Assembly (NCBI GenBank): GCA_948144175.1
Contig: CANXME010002591.1
Location: 3,796,501-3,860,500, forward strand
DNA: 64,000 nucleotides
Direction: 5' to 3'
Origin: Closterium sp. NIES-65
Lineage: Eukaryota; Streptophyta; Zygnematophyceae; Desmidiales; Closteriaceae
Below the pieces are notes generated by a model. The model did not search any database, was not told where the DNA came from, and was given only the letters and a program-made list of their open reading frames with translations. Of this stretch, positions 11,240-20,025 are shown piece after piece. Each line of letters begins with the position of its first letter. The first letter of the stretch is position 1. A program made the position numbers and the translations under genes.

Positions 11240-14200
11240 GTGGACTGTGGCTAGGTATTGGTACACTGTGCTCTTTCCCAAGTGATCTGCAAGCCAAGAA
11301 AGATGCGCAGCTCACCCAGGTCTGAACCCTAAGCCTCGTGCAATTTAACGCGCCTTGAAGACAGGCGGAGAATCTGGCGGCCGCTTCACCCTGAAAATCC
11401 ACATGCCACTGATGATGTTCGCCCCAGGAGGGGGAACCTCGTCGACGTTAGTGCCTGTGGACTTCCAGGAAGCCATCTCTGCGTCCATGGCTGTCTGCCA
11501 CTGAGAGGAGTAGGGACCCTCTATCGCCTCTGCGTAAGAGCGTGGGGTCGGGATGTCTGGTGCATCCGGGTTTCCCTCAGGTGCAATCAGCACGGACACG
11601 AGATAAGGTACAGTGGCTGCAAAGCACTCAAAGTCCTCCTGCATGTCCTCAAGGACGTCCATGCCAAGAGCACACTCACCCCCGAAAACGGAGGATAGAC
11701 AGACGCAGACTCAGCAACAAGACTAGCGGCATAGTCTAGACGACTGGCGGCAACAAAGTCAACAAGCTGTGCAACTAAGGCAGACGCAGCAGTGGACTGA
11801 AACGAGGGGTCAGTGACAACAGTGGCCAGAAGACGTGTGACAGTAGGACTAGCAATACGAAGTAAGTTAGATTCAGGGTCCGGTTTGTCAGCGAGAGAGG
11901 ACGCAGGAGGAGACAGCAGAGGGAAACGTAGTGGAACAGAGGAAGGATGAAGTGCCATCTGGTGCGTGCCGGGGACAGGAGGAGGACGCTGACGCGGAAC
12001 ACGACGACCAGTGTGAACAGCGCGAACAGGCGAGGCAGGATGAGACGCAGGCTCACGACGCTCTGTAAACGAGTTTGACTGGTCACGGTAAGGAGTAGGA
12101 GAAGGGAGTGGGGAGCCTGGCTATAACGGGAGGCTAGTAGAAGACGGGAGGCTAAGAACCTGGCGAAGCACCAAGTCACACGGTGGCACAGATGACGGGG
12201 ACCGCGAAGCGAAGAACAGTCGCCGCTGGGTAGTACCACCAGCTCCAGGACCACCAGCTCCAGCACCTCCAGTACGAGTACCAGCAGCCCCAGCGCCTCC
12301 AGCAGCTCCAGAACCTCTAGCTCCAGCGCCTCTAGCTCCAGCGCCTCCAGCCCCAGCGCCTCCAGCTCCAGTGGCTCCAGCTCCAGAGCCCACAGCACCA
12401 GCAGCTCCAGTACCTCCAGTACGAGCACCTCCGGGACAAGCCGCTCCAGCACCAGCAGCACCACCAGCTCCAGCAGCTCCAGTTCCTCCAGTACTAGCAC
12501 CTCCAGGACCAGCAGCTCCAGCTCCAGGGCCGCCAGCCCCAGTGCCTCCAGCTCCAAGGTCTCTAGGACTAGTAGCTCCAGCACCCCCAATATGAGCACC
12601 TCCGGGACTGGGAGTGCCAGCACCACCAGCACCTCCAGCACTGGCAGCACCACCAGCCCCGGCAGCTCCAGTACCTCTAGTACGAGCACCTCCATGACCA
12701 GCAGTGCAAGCTCCTCCGGTACCTCCAGCTCTAGGGGCTCCAGCCGTAGTGCCTCCAGCTCCAGCAGCGCCACTCCGAAGGCGGCAGCACTGAGCGTACC
12801 ACTCGCGTAGCTGCTGCGGCAAGAGAGTACCTACAGAACCTCCAGTACGAGCACCTCCAGGACTAGTAGTGGCAGCACCACTAGCACCAACAGCACCACC
12901 AGCTCCGGCAGCTCCAGTACCTCCAGTACGAGCATCTCCAAGGCCTCCCTCTCCAGCAGCGACACTCCGAAGGCAGAGCTGCTGAGCATACCACTCGCGT
13001 GGCTGCTGCGGTGAGAGAGGCTCCTGTAGTGGAGAAGCTGTACCCCTAGGCGCACCACCCCCAGACTCAGCACCACCAGGCTTTGCACCCGCAAGCTCGG
13101 CTCCCCCAGGCTCCGCACGCTCAGGCTCAGCACCCCCAGGCTCCACACGCTCAGGCTCAGCACCCGCAGGCTCAGCACGCACACGCTCAGCACCCCCAGG
13201 CTCCGCACCTGCAAGCTCAGCACCCCCAGCAGTACCTGAGTCACCAGTGACCTTGACATGCTCAACCAAGGGGAGTGGGTCTACCTGAGACACACCTGAG
13301 GGAGTAGGACCCTGAGGGGGGAGGGGGTCTACCGAAGGGGGACCTGGAGCGAGGAAGAGCGGCGGGGGGGGGGAGAGGGGCAGTGCAGTAGGGAAAGAGA
13401 CGGTAAAAGGGGACCGGCTCGTCAAATGTGACGTCCTGAGAGCGGAAGACACGGTGCGTGGTGGGGTGGTAAAACCGCTAGCCAGACGCGTCAGGGGGAA
13501 AGCCAAGGAAGACACAGGGAACAGCGCGGAAGGAGAGCTTGTCCGGGGAAGCATCGCGGACAAAGGCACAACATCCCCAGACCCGGAACAACGACGCATC
13601 GCCAACCTTCCCCGTCCAACCCAGTGTGGGCGAGGTCTCTGGCAAGGAGACACGGGGCCATAGGTTGAGCTAATGCGCAGCGTACTGGATTGCAAACGGC
13701 CACAGAAAATGGGGGGCAGCCGCATGGATCATGGAGGTACGAGCAACCTCCATGACTAAGCCAATGCGGCGCTCAGCAACCCCATTCTGCTGCGGAGAGG
13801 CCGGAAGCATGAACGTCTAGCGGATGCCCTCCCCACGACAAAAGTCCCGCAAGAGGTCGGAGGTGAACTCACTACCTATGTCAGGGTGCAGACGCGGGAC
13901 AGGAAAGTCCAAGTGGAACCGCTCGCGAAGCTGGTGACGGACAGCGCGGATCCAAATGATCAAGACATCAAGGACCTCCCCCTTGCTGCGCAAAGGGAAG
14001 ACCGTGGTGTAACACGAGTAGTCATCAACAACCAGCAGAGAGTATCACTCGCGGCCCTGTCCACGGACGCGGGCTTGGCCCCACACGTCCATGTGAAGAG
14101 TCTGCAAGGGAGCCTCTATCGGGGGGAACGAGGAGGAGTGAGGAGCGGCGCGCTGCTGCCCCTCGACGCAAGGAAGACAGGGCGGGGCAGACAAGCGTTG

Positions 14201-14680
14201 GAGGGCAGGCAGAGACCTGGGAAGACCAGAGACAAGGTAGCGGGACGCAGCTACCTGGGGAGGCTCAGTAGTCAGTGTGTACAGACTCGACCCAGGTCGA
14301 CGGGTGAACGTGGCCAGATCATAGCCCGTCCGTGCACACGTGCAGATCGACACACGCTGACCCCCAGGAGTAAAGGTATCAACCATCGCATCCTGGAGGA
14401 CGGCGTTACTCACCAAGTTCGTAGAGAACGAGGGGAGGTGAAGACCTGAGAGCGAGCCGGACGGAACCACCAGACACGGGAGAATAGTGGTAGAACGGGC
14501 AAGAACTGGGCCCCCTGAGGGGTTAGCCAGTCCGACAGCAACAGGTGCAGGGAGTGGTGTGACTGTGGTACTGTTGCGAAAGAAACAACGGGAAGCACCT
14601 GAGTCAAGCGTGAAAGTGTGGAAGGCCTCAACAGGCGCAGCACCAGAGAGAGCAGACTCACTAACACCTAGAGCAGTAGC
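11240..14680 (-). pseudogene. Element F protease, integrase, linker and truncated reverse transcriptase
   Basis: Integrase and GAG-pre-integrase segments are spread over several frames between 13300 and 14470 (for example ETLHMDVWG-type text near 14090). A long linker of GAGGAGTGGAGAGGA type repeats fills 12230-13230. Reverse transcriptase begins (MDAEMASWKSTGTNVDEV, about 11500) but after KARxVARGF-equivalent text (about 11340) the sequence jumps to the segment just before the C-terminal LGLQIT region. The palm with YVDD is missing. Numerous stops are present, so the gene is dead. Confidence 0.7.
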
Positions 14681-14682
14681 CT

Positions 14683-15405
14683 CTATACCTGTGTCGGGCG
14701 GTACAAGTAACAGTCACCCTCAGCACTAACCGTCAATGCATACATGGCATTCAGGATGGCGTCATAGTCTAGCGCAAAGACATCGACGCCCTGCCTAAGC
14801 AGCTCTAGCCGGTGGGGGAGCTCAGCCACGTCGCCAAATTGTGCACCCCAGATGTCGCTCAGACAGGAAAAGCAGCGGGATTGTGTGTGGCCAGATGTCC
14901 CGCATGTCTGACCACCCCGATCACCTGTGCGAATGACGTACTGGCGGCGAGCACTACTCAAAGACCCCCCACACTAAGCGTACCACTCACGAAGCTGCTG
15001 GGGCGTAATGGTCTCGCGCAGATGCGGCTGCACCAGGCCACCACCAGAAACTCCCAACCGACTAGCTGCACCGCGACTGCCACTACGGCCGCCGCCACGA
15101 CACCTACGGGTGTACCACTCACGAAGCTGCTGGGGCGTAAGTGTCTCGCGCGAATGGCGCTGCAGGTGCATCTGGCCACCGCCAGAAACTCCCCATCGAA
15201 CAACTCCAAAGCGACTGCTACTGAGGCCGCCACCACTCCCACTGCTGCCGCCACCGCCGCCACCACTCCCACCGCTGCCGTGAAGGGAAGTCATGCGACC
15301 AGCAGGGCAGCACGCAGGGCAGGAAGGGCGGCAATGAGGCACTAGGGTAGGTCGGGGCGGTGCACGGTCAGGGCAGGGCGGCGCACGGTGAGAGCAGGGC
15401 GGCAC
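14683..15405 (-). pseudogene. Element F gag remnant (glycine-rich tail and knuckle only)
   Basis: The knuckle-like segment YVIRTGDRGGQTCG...H...C, followed by LDYDAILNAMYALTVSAEGD, aligns with D and E. Upstream, a glycine-rich stretch contains the TPQQLREWY block twice (about 14980 and 15110), a tandem duplication. The conserved capsid part starting MATP/MASP is absent: the glycine-rich tail runs directly into leader repeats. Confidence 0.65.
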
Positions 15406-15539
15406 GCGGCCAGAGCAGGGCGGCGCGCGGCCAGAGTAGGGCGGCGCGCGACCAGAGCAGGGCGGCGCGCGGCCATAGCAGGGTAGTAGCGGGCAGTAGC
15501 TCCTAGGGCAGAAGCACCTAGGGCCTTTTCCATTTTATT

Positions 15540-16218
15540 TTTTAATTTTATTTAGGGTTTAGCAGGGCATTGGCGCAGGGCAGGGCACTGGCGCAGGGCA
15601 GGGCGCTGGCGCAAGGCAGGGCGCTGGCACATAGGAGGGCGCTGGCACAGGGCAGGGCGCCAGCTTGCGCGGGGCAGGGCGCTGGTGCAGGGCAAGGCGC
15701 TGGCGCAGGGCAGGGCACTGGCGCAGGGCAGGGCGCTGGCGCACGGGCTGCAGTAGTGCATGACGCGAGGGGCAGCAGGGCGCGACGCGCAGGCTGCAGC
15801 AGGGCGCGACGTGCGGGCTGCTGTAGGGCGCAACGCGCGGGCTGCAGCAGGGCGCGACGCACGGGGCAGCAGGGCGCGTCGCGCGGGCTGCAGCAGAGCG
15901 CGACGCGCGGGGCAGCAGAGCACGCCGCACGGGCTGCAGCAGGGCGCGACGCGCAGTGCAGTAGGGCGCTACGCGTGGGCTGCAGCAGGGGCATCGCGTG
16001 GGGCACCAGAGCGCAACGCGCGGGCTGCAGCAGGGCACGACGCGCAGGGTAGCACGGCGCGGGGCAGGGCAGGGCGTGCGCAGGGCAGCGCGACGCGGGG
16101 CAGGGCAGGGCGTGCGCGGGGCAGCGCGACGTGGGGCAGGGCACGGGTGTGCGGGGCAGCGCAACGCAAGGCATAGCAGGGCGTGCGCGGAGCAGCGCGA
16201 CGCGGGGCAGGGCACGGC
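15540..16218 (-). repeat. Element F leader repeats
   Basis: Tandem units of GGCGCAGGGCAGGGC type (15565-15740) and CAGCAGGGCGCGACGCGC type (15760-16200), with a short AT patch containing TTTAGGGTTTAG at 15550. Leader resumes at 17785-17971 beyond element G. Long Ala/Arg/Cys/Pro ORFs on both strands are repeat artefacts. Confidence 0.65.
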
Positions 16219-16358
16219 TGTCAGATAGCAAGCAGAAGTTTAGAACAGGAAAAAGGTTTGCACTAGCAGGCATTTGAGTACATATAGAAAACCCTAATTT
16301 GGGTTATACTCGCTATAGAGTACCCCACTACAGGCTAGACAAATATCACATTCTGACA
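16219..16358 (-). repeat. Element G 3' LTR
   Basis: 140 bp; TGTCAGATAGC to CATTCTGACA on the plus strand. Followed by the polypurine complement CACCCCCATAGTC. Confidence 0.85.
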
Positions 16359-17441
16359 CACCCCCATAGTCAAAGTGGGGTATAATCAGCACAGCAAGCA
16401 GTCATAGAGCAGGTTCACAAGTACAAGCAAAGCTAGAGGCATTCACAAAGGGCAAGTGAGGAGGAGGAGGCGGGACTGTGAGATGAGAGGAGATAGGAGG
16501 CGATGGCTGAAGCTGCAGACACACGGGCAACAAGAGCGGCTGGCACAGCGGCTACCGGAGCAGCGCCCCGGACTACTGGAGTAACTGGCTCCGCGGTTCA
16601 GACGAGCGGCAGGAGCAACGGAACCACGGGCGACTGGCGCAGCAGGCTCGCTAGGCTACCGGAGCAAAGCCCCAGACTACTAGCGCTTCTGACGACACGA
16701 CAGCTGCCTCCGCTCAACCTCCCCCAACTGATCCACCCCCTTTTCACACACCCCTTGCTGCACCCCTAGCTCCAATCCCGTGTCACCCCCCTAACGCGAC
16801 TCCCTCGGCTCCCACACACCCACCCCCCTTAGCGGCAGCTGCAGCAATGGGAGAGAGGTCGAGGAGGAGGAGCAAGGGACGACGCACACCCGCCACCCCC
16901 ATACCCGCCACCCCCATACCCCAAACGCAGGCAGCAGCTAGGGCAGCGTGCGAGCGAAAGCGGGGTGGCGCGCCGGTCCCTGGGGCGCTGCGACGGACGA
17001 CGGGCAGGGCGGCGCGCAGGCCCCCGGGGCGCTTCGACAGGCGACGGGAGGGGGAGCGGCGCGCGGGCCCCCAATGCGCCGCGGCGGGCGACGAGCAGGG
17101 CGGCGCGCGGGCCCTCCGGGGCGTTTCTACGGGCGACGGGAGGGGGGGGCGGCGCGCGGGCCCCCGGGACGCCGCGGCGCGCGACGAGAGGGGACACCGC
17201 GCGAGCCCCGGGGCGCCGCGTCGGGCGACGCGCGGCAGGCAGTAAATCGCCACGCCCCCCGAGCGCGTGGCGAGCAGAAAACTGCCACGCGCCCCGAGCG
17301 CGCGGTGGGAAGAAAAAAACGCCACGCGCGCAGGGCGCGCGACAGGCAGAAGACGTCGCGCGCCGGAGGTGCGCGACAGGTAGGACAGCAGCGGAAGCAG
17401 GTGGGCCCACAGGCCAGGAGCGATCTCGCTCTGATAGCATG

Positions 17442-17551
17442 TCAGAATCCCAGCCACTAACCACTGGGATAAATGGGCGTGTTTGTGTAGCGAACGCGTC
17501 TGTAAACCCCCTAGGATCAATCGGGGATCTCACAATGCAGCTCTTTTGACA
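17442..17551 (-). repeat. Foreign 110-bp LTR-like block inside G
   Basis: It starts TGTCAGAATCCCAGCC and ends CTCTTTTGACA on the plus strand, so it is TG...CA in both readings. A primer-binding complement (GCTCTGATAGCA, 17430-17441) adjoins its left side and a short polypurine-like complement (TCCTCCATA) its right side. In minus orientation this gives polypurine tract, LTR, primer site, as in a miniature LTR element. It has no evident similarity to the G LTRs. Confidence 0.6.
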
Positions 17552-17572
17552 TCCTCCATACTGGGAGGCCAA

Positions 17573-17643
17573 GGACTGAGCGCAGCGGCAACGGACTACA
17601 TGTGCATACACCGGGATTCGATCCCAAGACCGCTCTGATACCA
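17573..17643 (+). other. Initiator tRNA-Met-like sequence with CCA end
   Basis: 71 bases ending GCTCTGATACCA, the exact 3' acceptor and CCA typical of plant initiator Met tRNA. It contains an A-box-like GAGCGCAGCGGCAACGG and a B-box-like GATTCGATCCC. The 5' acceptor strand does not pair well, so it is unlikely to be a functional tRNA gene. It directly abuts the G LTR at 17644, so on the element's strand it is a primer-binding site extended across nearly the whole tRNA. The preceding CCTCC-ATACT-GGGAGG (17553-17569) could form a hairpin. Confidence 0.55.
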
Positions 17644-17784
17644 TGTCAGAATAGCAAGCAGAAGTTTAGAATAGGAAAAGGGTTTGCACTAGCAAGCAGT
17701 TGAGTAGATATAGGAAACCCTAATTTGGGTTATACTCGCTATAGAGTACCCCACTGAAGGCTAGACAAATATCACATCCTGACA
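17644..17784 (-). repeat. Element G 5' LTR
   Basis: 141 bp; TGTCAGAATAGC to CATCCTGACA on the plus strand. Diverged by roughly ten positions from 16219-16358. Confidence 0.85.
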
Positions 17785-17983
17785 AGGGCGTGCGCGGGGC
17801 AGCGCGACGCAGGGCAGGGCAGGGCGTGCGCGGGGCAGTGCGACGCAAGGCAGGGCAGGGCAGGGCTCGCGCTGACGGCGCAGCGCAAGGCAGGGCACGG
17901 GGTAACGCGGTAACTGCAGTCGGTCACTAGGTAATGGTGGGCCCGGAAAAAAACGGCCCTACGGACCTACTGCTCTGAAACCA

Positions 17984-18102
17984 TGTCAGAATCTAACGAG
18001 CAGCAGGATGGGTACAAGTACGAAACCCTGATTGGGTTGTACCCCATATGGGCTACCCCACTATAGCCTACACAATACGCAGCATACCGTATGAGTTTGA
18101 CA
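17984..18102 (-). repeat. Element F 5' LTR
   Basis: 119 bp with TGTCAGAATCTAACG start and GAGTTTGACA end (plus strand). Shorter than the 3' LTR because a GAATGGATGAACTAGCA-type segment is missing. Confidence 0.85.
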
Positions 18103-18196
18103 TTCTAACCCTTCACATTCATTCTCGATACTGCGAGCTTCCTTAGCTGCGGTTAGGAGTGCACAGCGATATCTTCGTCCATTGCTTTTCGTAACA

Positions 18197-18851
18197 TATT
18201 TCACTATAGTTTTCTTTATAAGGCTCCATGTTCTAGAGTAATTGTACACAATTATTTTAGGAGTTGCATTATTGGAGTCCAGGGCTATTGGGGTATAATT
18301 ATTGGCAGTACCATTATTGGAGGAACAATTATTGGTGGGGATGGCCAGACTTAGGCAGGGTAGCCACATCGATAAATACCTTGCTATGAGGGCCTTAGAA
18401 GTCAGGATTTTTACCCTGAATTACTGAAGTTTGACCCTCGTTTTTTATCATCACCCTGATGCATCAGCCTTGTTTTTTTACAGACCCTGATGTTTCAATG
18501 TTTTTTTGTTTTTGAACACTGATTTTTTAGTGTTTCTATCAAGTGTGACCCTGAATCTGAAAGTCCCGTCTTGCCTTTTCGGCGTGATTAGTGCCGTGAC
18601 TTGCTATATAGGCAGCCAACCACAGTACCTACAGTGCGTTTTTGCCATGATTTTGCCCATGAGCGATAATGATTGCTTAAATTCCTCGCTAAGCAAAGTC
18701 ACTTGATGAGTACTGGACTAACAATCAGCGTAACATTGAATCACAACACTGATTGTTCAGCCTTTATTTTTTTTGTACACTAAGAAATCAGTGTTTTCAA
18801 CACGACAACACTGAAAATCAGCGTTGGCCTCCAAGGGACACTGAGCGATCA
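18197..18851. other. AT-rich intergenic DNA with dispersed CACTGATT/AATCAGTG motifs
   Basis: No supported gene. ATTATTGG-type short repeats lie at 18260-18335. From 18400 there are many ACCCTGA and AACACTGATTTTTTAGTGTT-like motifs in both orientations, with several imperfect inverted repeats. This resembles the subterminal repeats of a DNA transposon, but no terminal inverted repeat was found. Element E is inserted at its right end. Confidence 0.5.
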
Positions 18852-18972
18852 TGTCAAATTATAATATTGTGTAGGCTATAGTGGGGTAGCCTATATGGGG
18901 TACACATTTCTAGGGTTGCATATTTGTATCACTTCCATTCCTTAGTCATTCATTCTCGTTCTCATTTTCTCA
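18852..18972 (+). repeat. Element E 5' LTR
   Basis: 121 bp, TGTCAAATTATAATATTG to CATTTTCTCA, followed by primer site TAGTATCGAGCAGG. Confidence 0.9.
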
Positions 18973-20025
18973 TAGTATCGAGCAGGTTCCCCTGTGGGAA
19001 CTGTGCCTAGGGCCCACCAAAGTTCGATTTTTTTTTTTCCTGCCCGAAGCGCGCTCCGCCCGAGTCGCGCTCTCACCTCGTCGAGCCGCCCTAGCGGCCC
19101 CTATGCCCTAGCGGCCCTCCCTACCTTAGCGGCCCCGTCGCCCGTTCGTGCGGCCCCGCCACCTACTAGCGTGGCCCCGCCACCCGCATTCGCGGCCCCG
19201 CCGCCCTACGTCGCGACCCCGCCGCCCTAACTGCGGCCTCGCCGCCCTACTCCTGCGGCCCCGCCGCCCTACTTCGCGGCCCCGCCGCTCTACGTCGCGG
19301 CCCCGCCGCCCTGTTCAGCGGCCCCGCCGCCCCACTTCGCGGCCCCGCAGCCCCACTTCGCGGCCCCGCCGCCCTGCTTCAGCGGCCCCGCCGCCCGTCT
19401 GCTGCGGCCCCGCCGCCCCACTTCGCGGCCCCGCCGCCCTTCTACTGCGGCCCCGCCGCCCCACTTCGCGGCCCCGCCGCCCTACTTCAACGGGCCCCGC
19501 CGCCCTACTTCAGCGGCCCCGCCGCCCTACGTCTGCGGCCCCACCGCTTGTCTGCTGCGGCCCCGCCGCCCTACACCTGCGGCCACGCCGCCCTACTTCA
19601 AGGGCCCCGCCGCCCTACTTCAAGGGCCCCGCCGCCCTACTTCACCGGCCCCGCCGCCCTACGTCAACGGGTCCCGCCGCCCGTCTGTTGCGGCCCCGCC
19701 GCTCTCCCCTCCTGCAGCAACGCGCCCGAGCCGCAGACCGCCGCGCCGCCCTGTACCAGAGGAGCCGAGCCGCCCTGCCGCCGAGCCGCCCGGCCCCCCA
19801 ACCAGCCGAGCCACCGTGCAGCCGAGCCGCCCAGCCGCCGAGCCGCCGAGCCGCCCAGCAGCCGAGCCGCCCCGCAGCCGAGCCGCTGAGCCGCCCAGCA
19901 GCCGAGCCGCTCAGCCGCCGAGCCGCCCTACAGTTGAGCCGCCCGAGCAGCCCTGTCCGGTGAGCACAGCCTCTCTGTCACTACGTGCCCTTCCCCTACT
20001 GCTTGCACTGCTAGTCTCCGTCATC
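18973..20025 (+). repeat. Element E GC-rich leader
   Basis: Units of GCGGCCCCGCCGCCCTACTTC type repeat across 19130-19700, followed by GAGCCGCCCAGCAGCC units to about 19950. Repeat-coded Pro/Arg/Ala ORFs run through in several frames, one joining the gag frame upstream of the conserved start. Translation is taken to start at 20026 because MATP is conserved in D and I. Confidence 0.7.

Larger units (their letters stand above)
16219..17784 (-). mobile_element. Non-autonomous LTR element G (family A-like), chimeric
   Basis: LTRs at 16219-16358 (140 bp) and 17644-17784 (141 bp) share the TAGCAAGCAGAAGTTTAGAA start and the telo-box segment. Flanks ACGGC and AGGGC are a one-mismatch target duplication. 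The interior resembles A1 and A2 (tail with AAGCTAGAGGCATTCACAAA, GC leader) but has an extra cassette at 17430-17643: a second primer site, an unrelated 110-bp LTR and a tRNA-like sequence. No gag or pol. It is inserted in the leader of F. Confidence 0.8.
10103..18102 (-). mobile_element. Copia retrotransposon F, internally deleted, hosting element G
   Basis: LTRs at 10103-10234 (132 bp) and 17984-18102 (119 bp), both starting TGTCAGAATCTAACGAGC and ending TTTGACA on the plus strand. A primer-binding complement lies at about 17972-17983. Order on the minus strand: leader with nested G, gag remnant, protease, integrase, linker, truncated reverse transcriptase, RNase H. Two large losses make it non-autonomous: the gag capsid region and the core of reverse transcriptase including YVDD. 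It lies in the B1 5' LTR in the same orientation. Confidence 0.85.
1..18196 (-). mobile_element. Copia retrotransposon B1 (family B), 5' half, with two nested insertions
   Basis: Read on the minus strand, this element runs from its 5' LTR (outer end near 18196) through the primer-binding site at about 9784-9794 and into gag, leaving the window at base 1. It is broken by A1 (668-9541) and F (10103-18102). The parts 1-667, 9542-10102 and 18103-18196 align in order with the complete family B copy at 26607-42474. Closing the A1 gap (duplicate TGTTC at 663-667 and 9542-9546) rejoins gag. Closing the F gap rejoins the LTR, which ends in CGTAACA at 18196. The 3' half of the element lies outside the window. 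Confidence 0.85.

Noticed and set aside
15548..16273. Ala/Cys/Pro-rich ORFs of 160-241 residues
   Set aside because: Tandem repeats of the F leader, open on both strands. No conserved domain.
16847..17549. Arg/Ala/Gly-rich ORFs
   Set aside because: They lie in the GC-rich leader of element G, with no domain and several overlapping frames.
17573..17643. Functional tRNA gene
   Set aside because: The 5' acceptor strand does not pair with the 3' strand, the genomic CCA and exact LTR junction point to reverse-transcribed primer sequence, and the anticodon arm is unclear.
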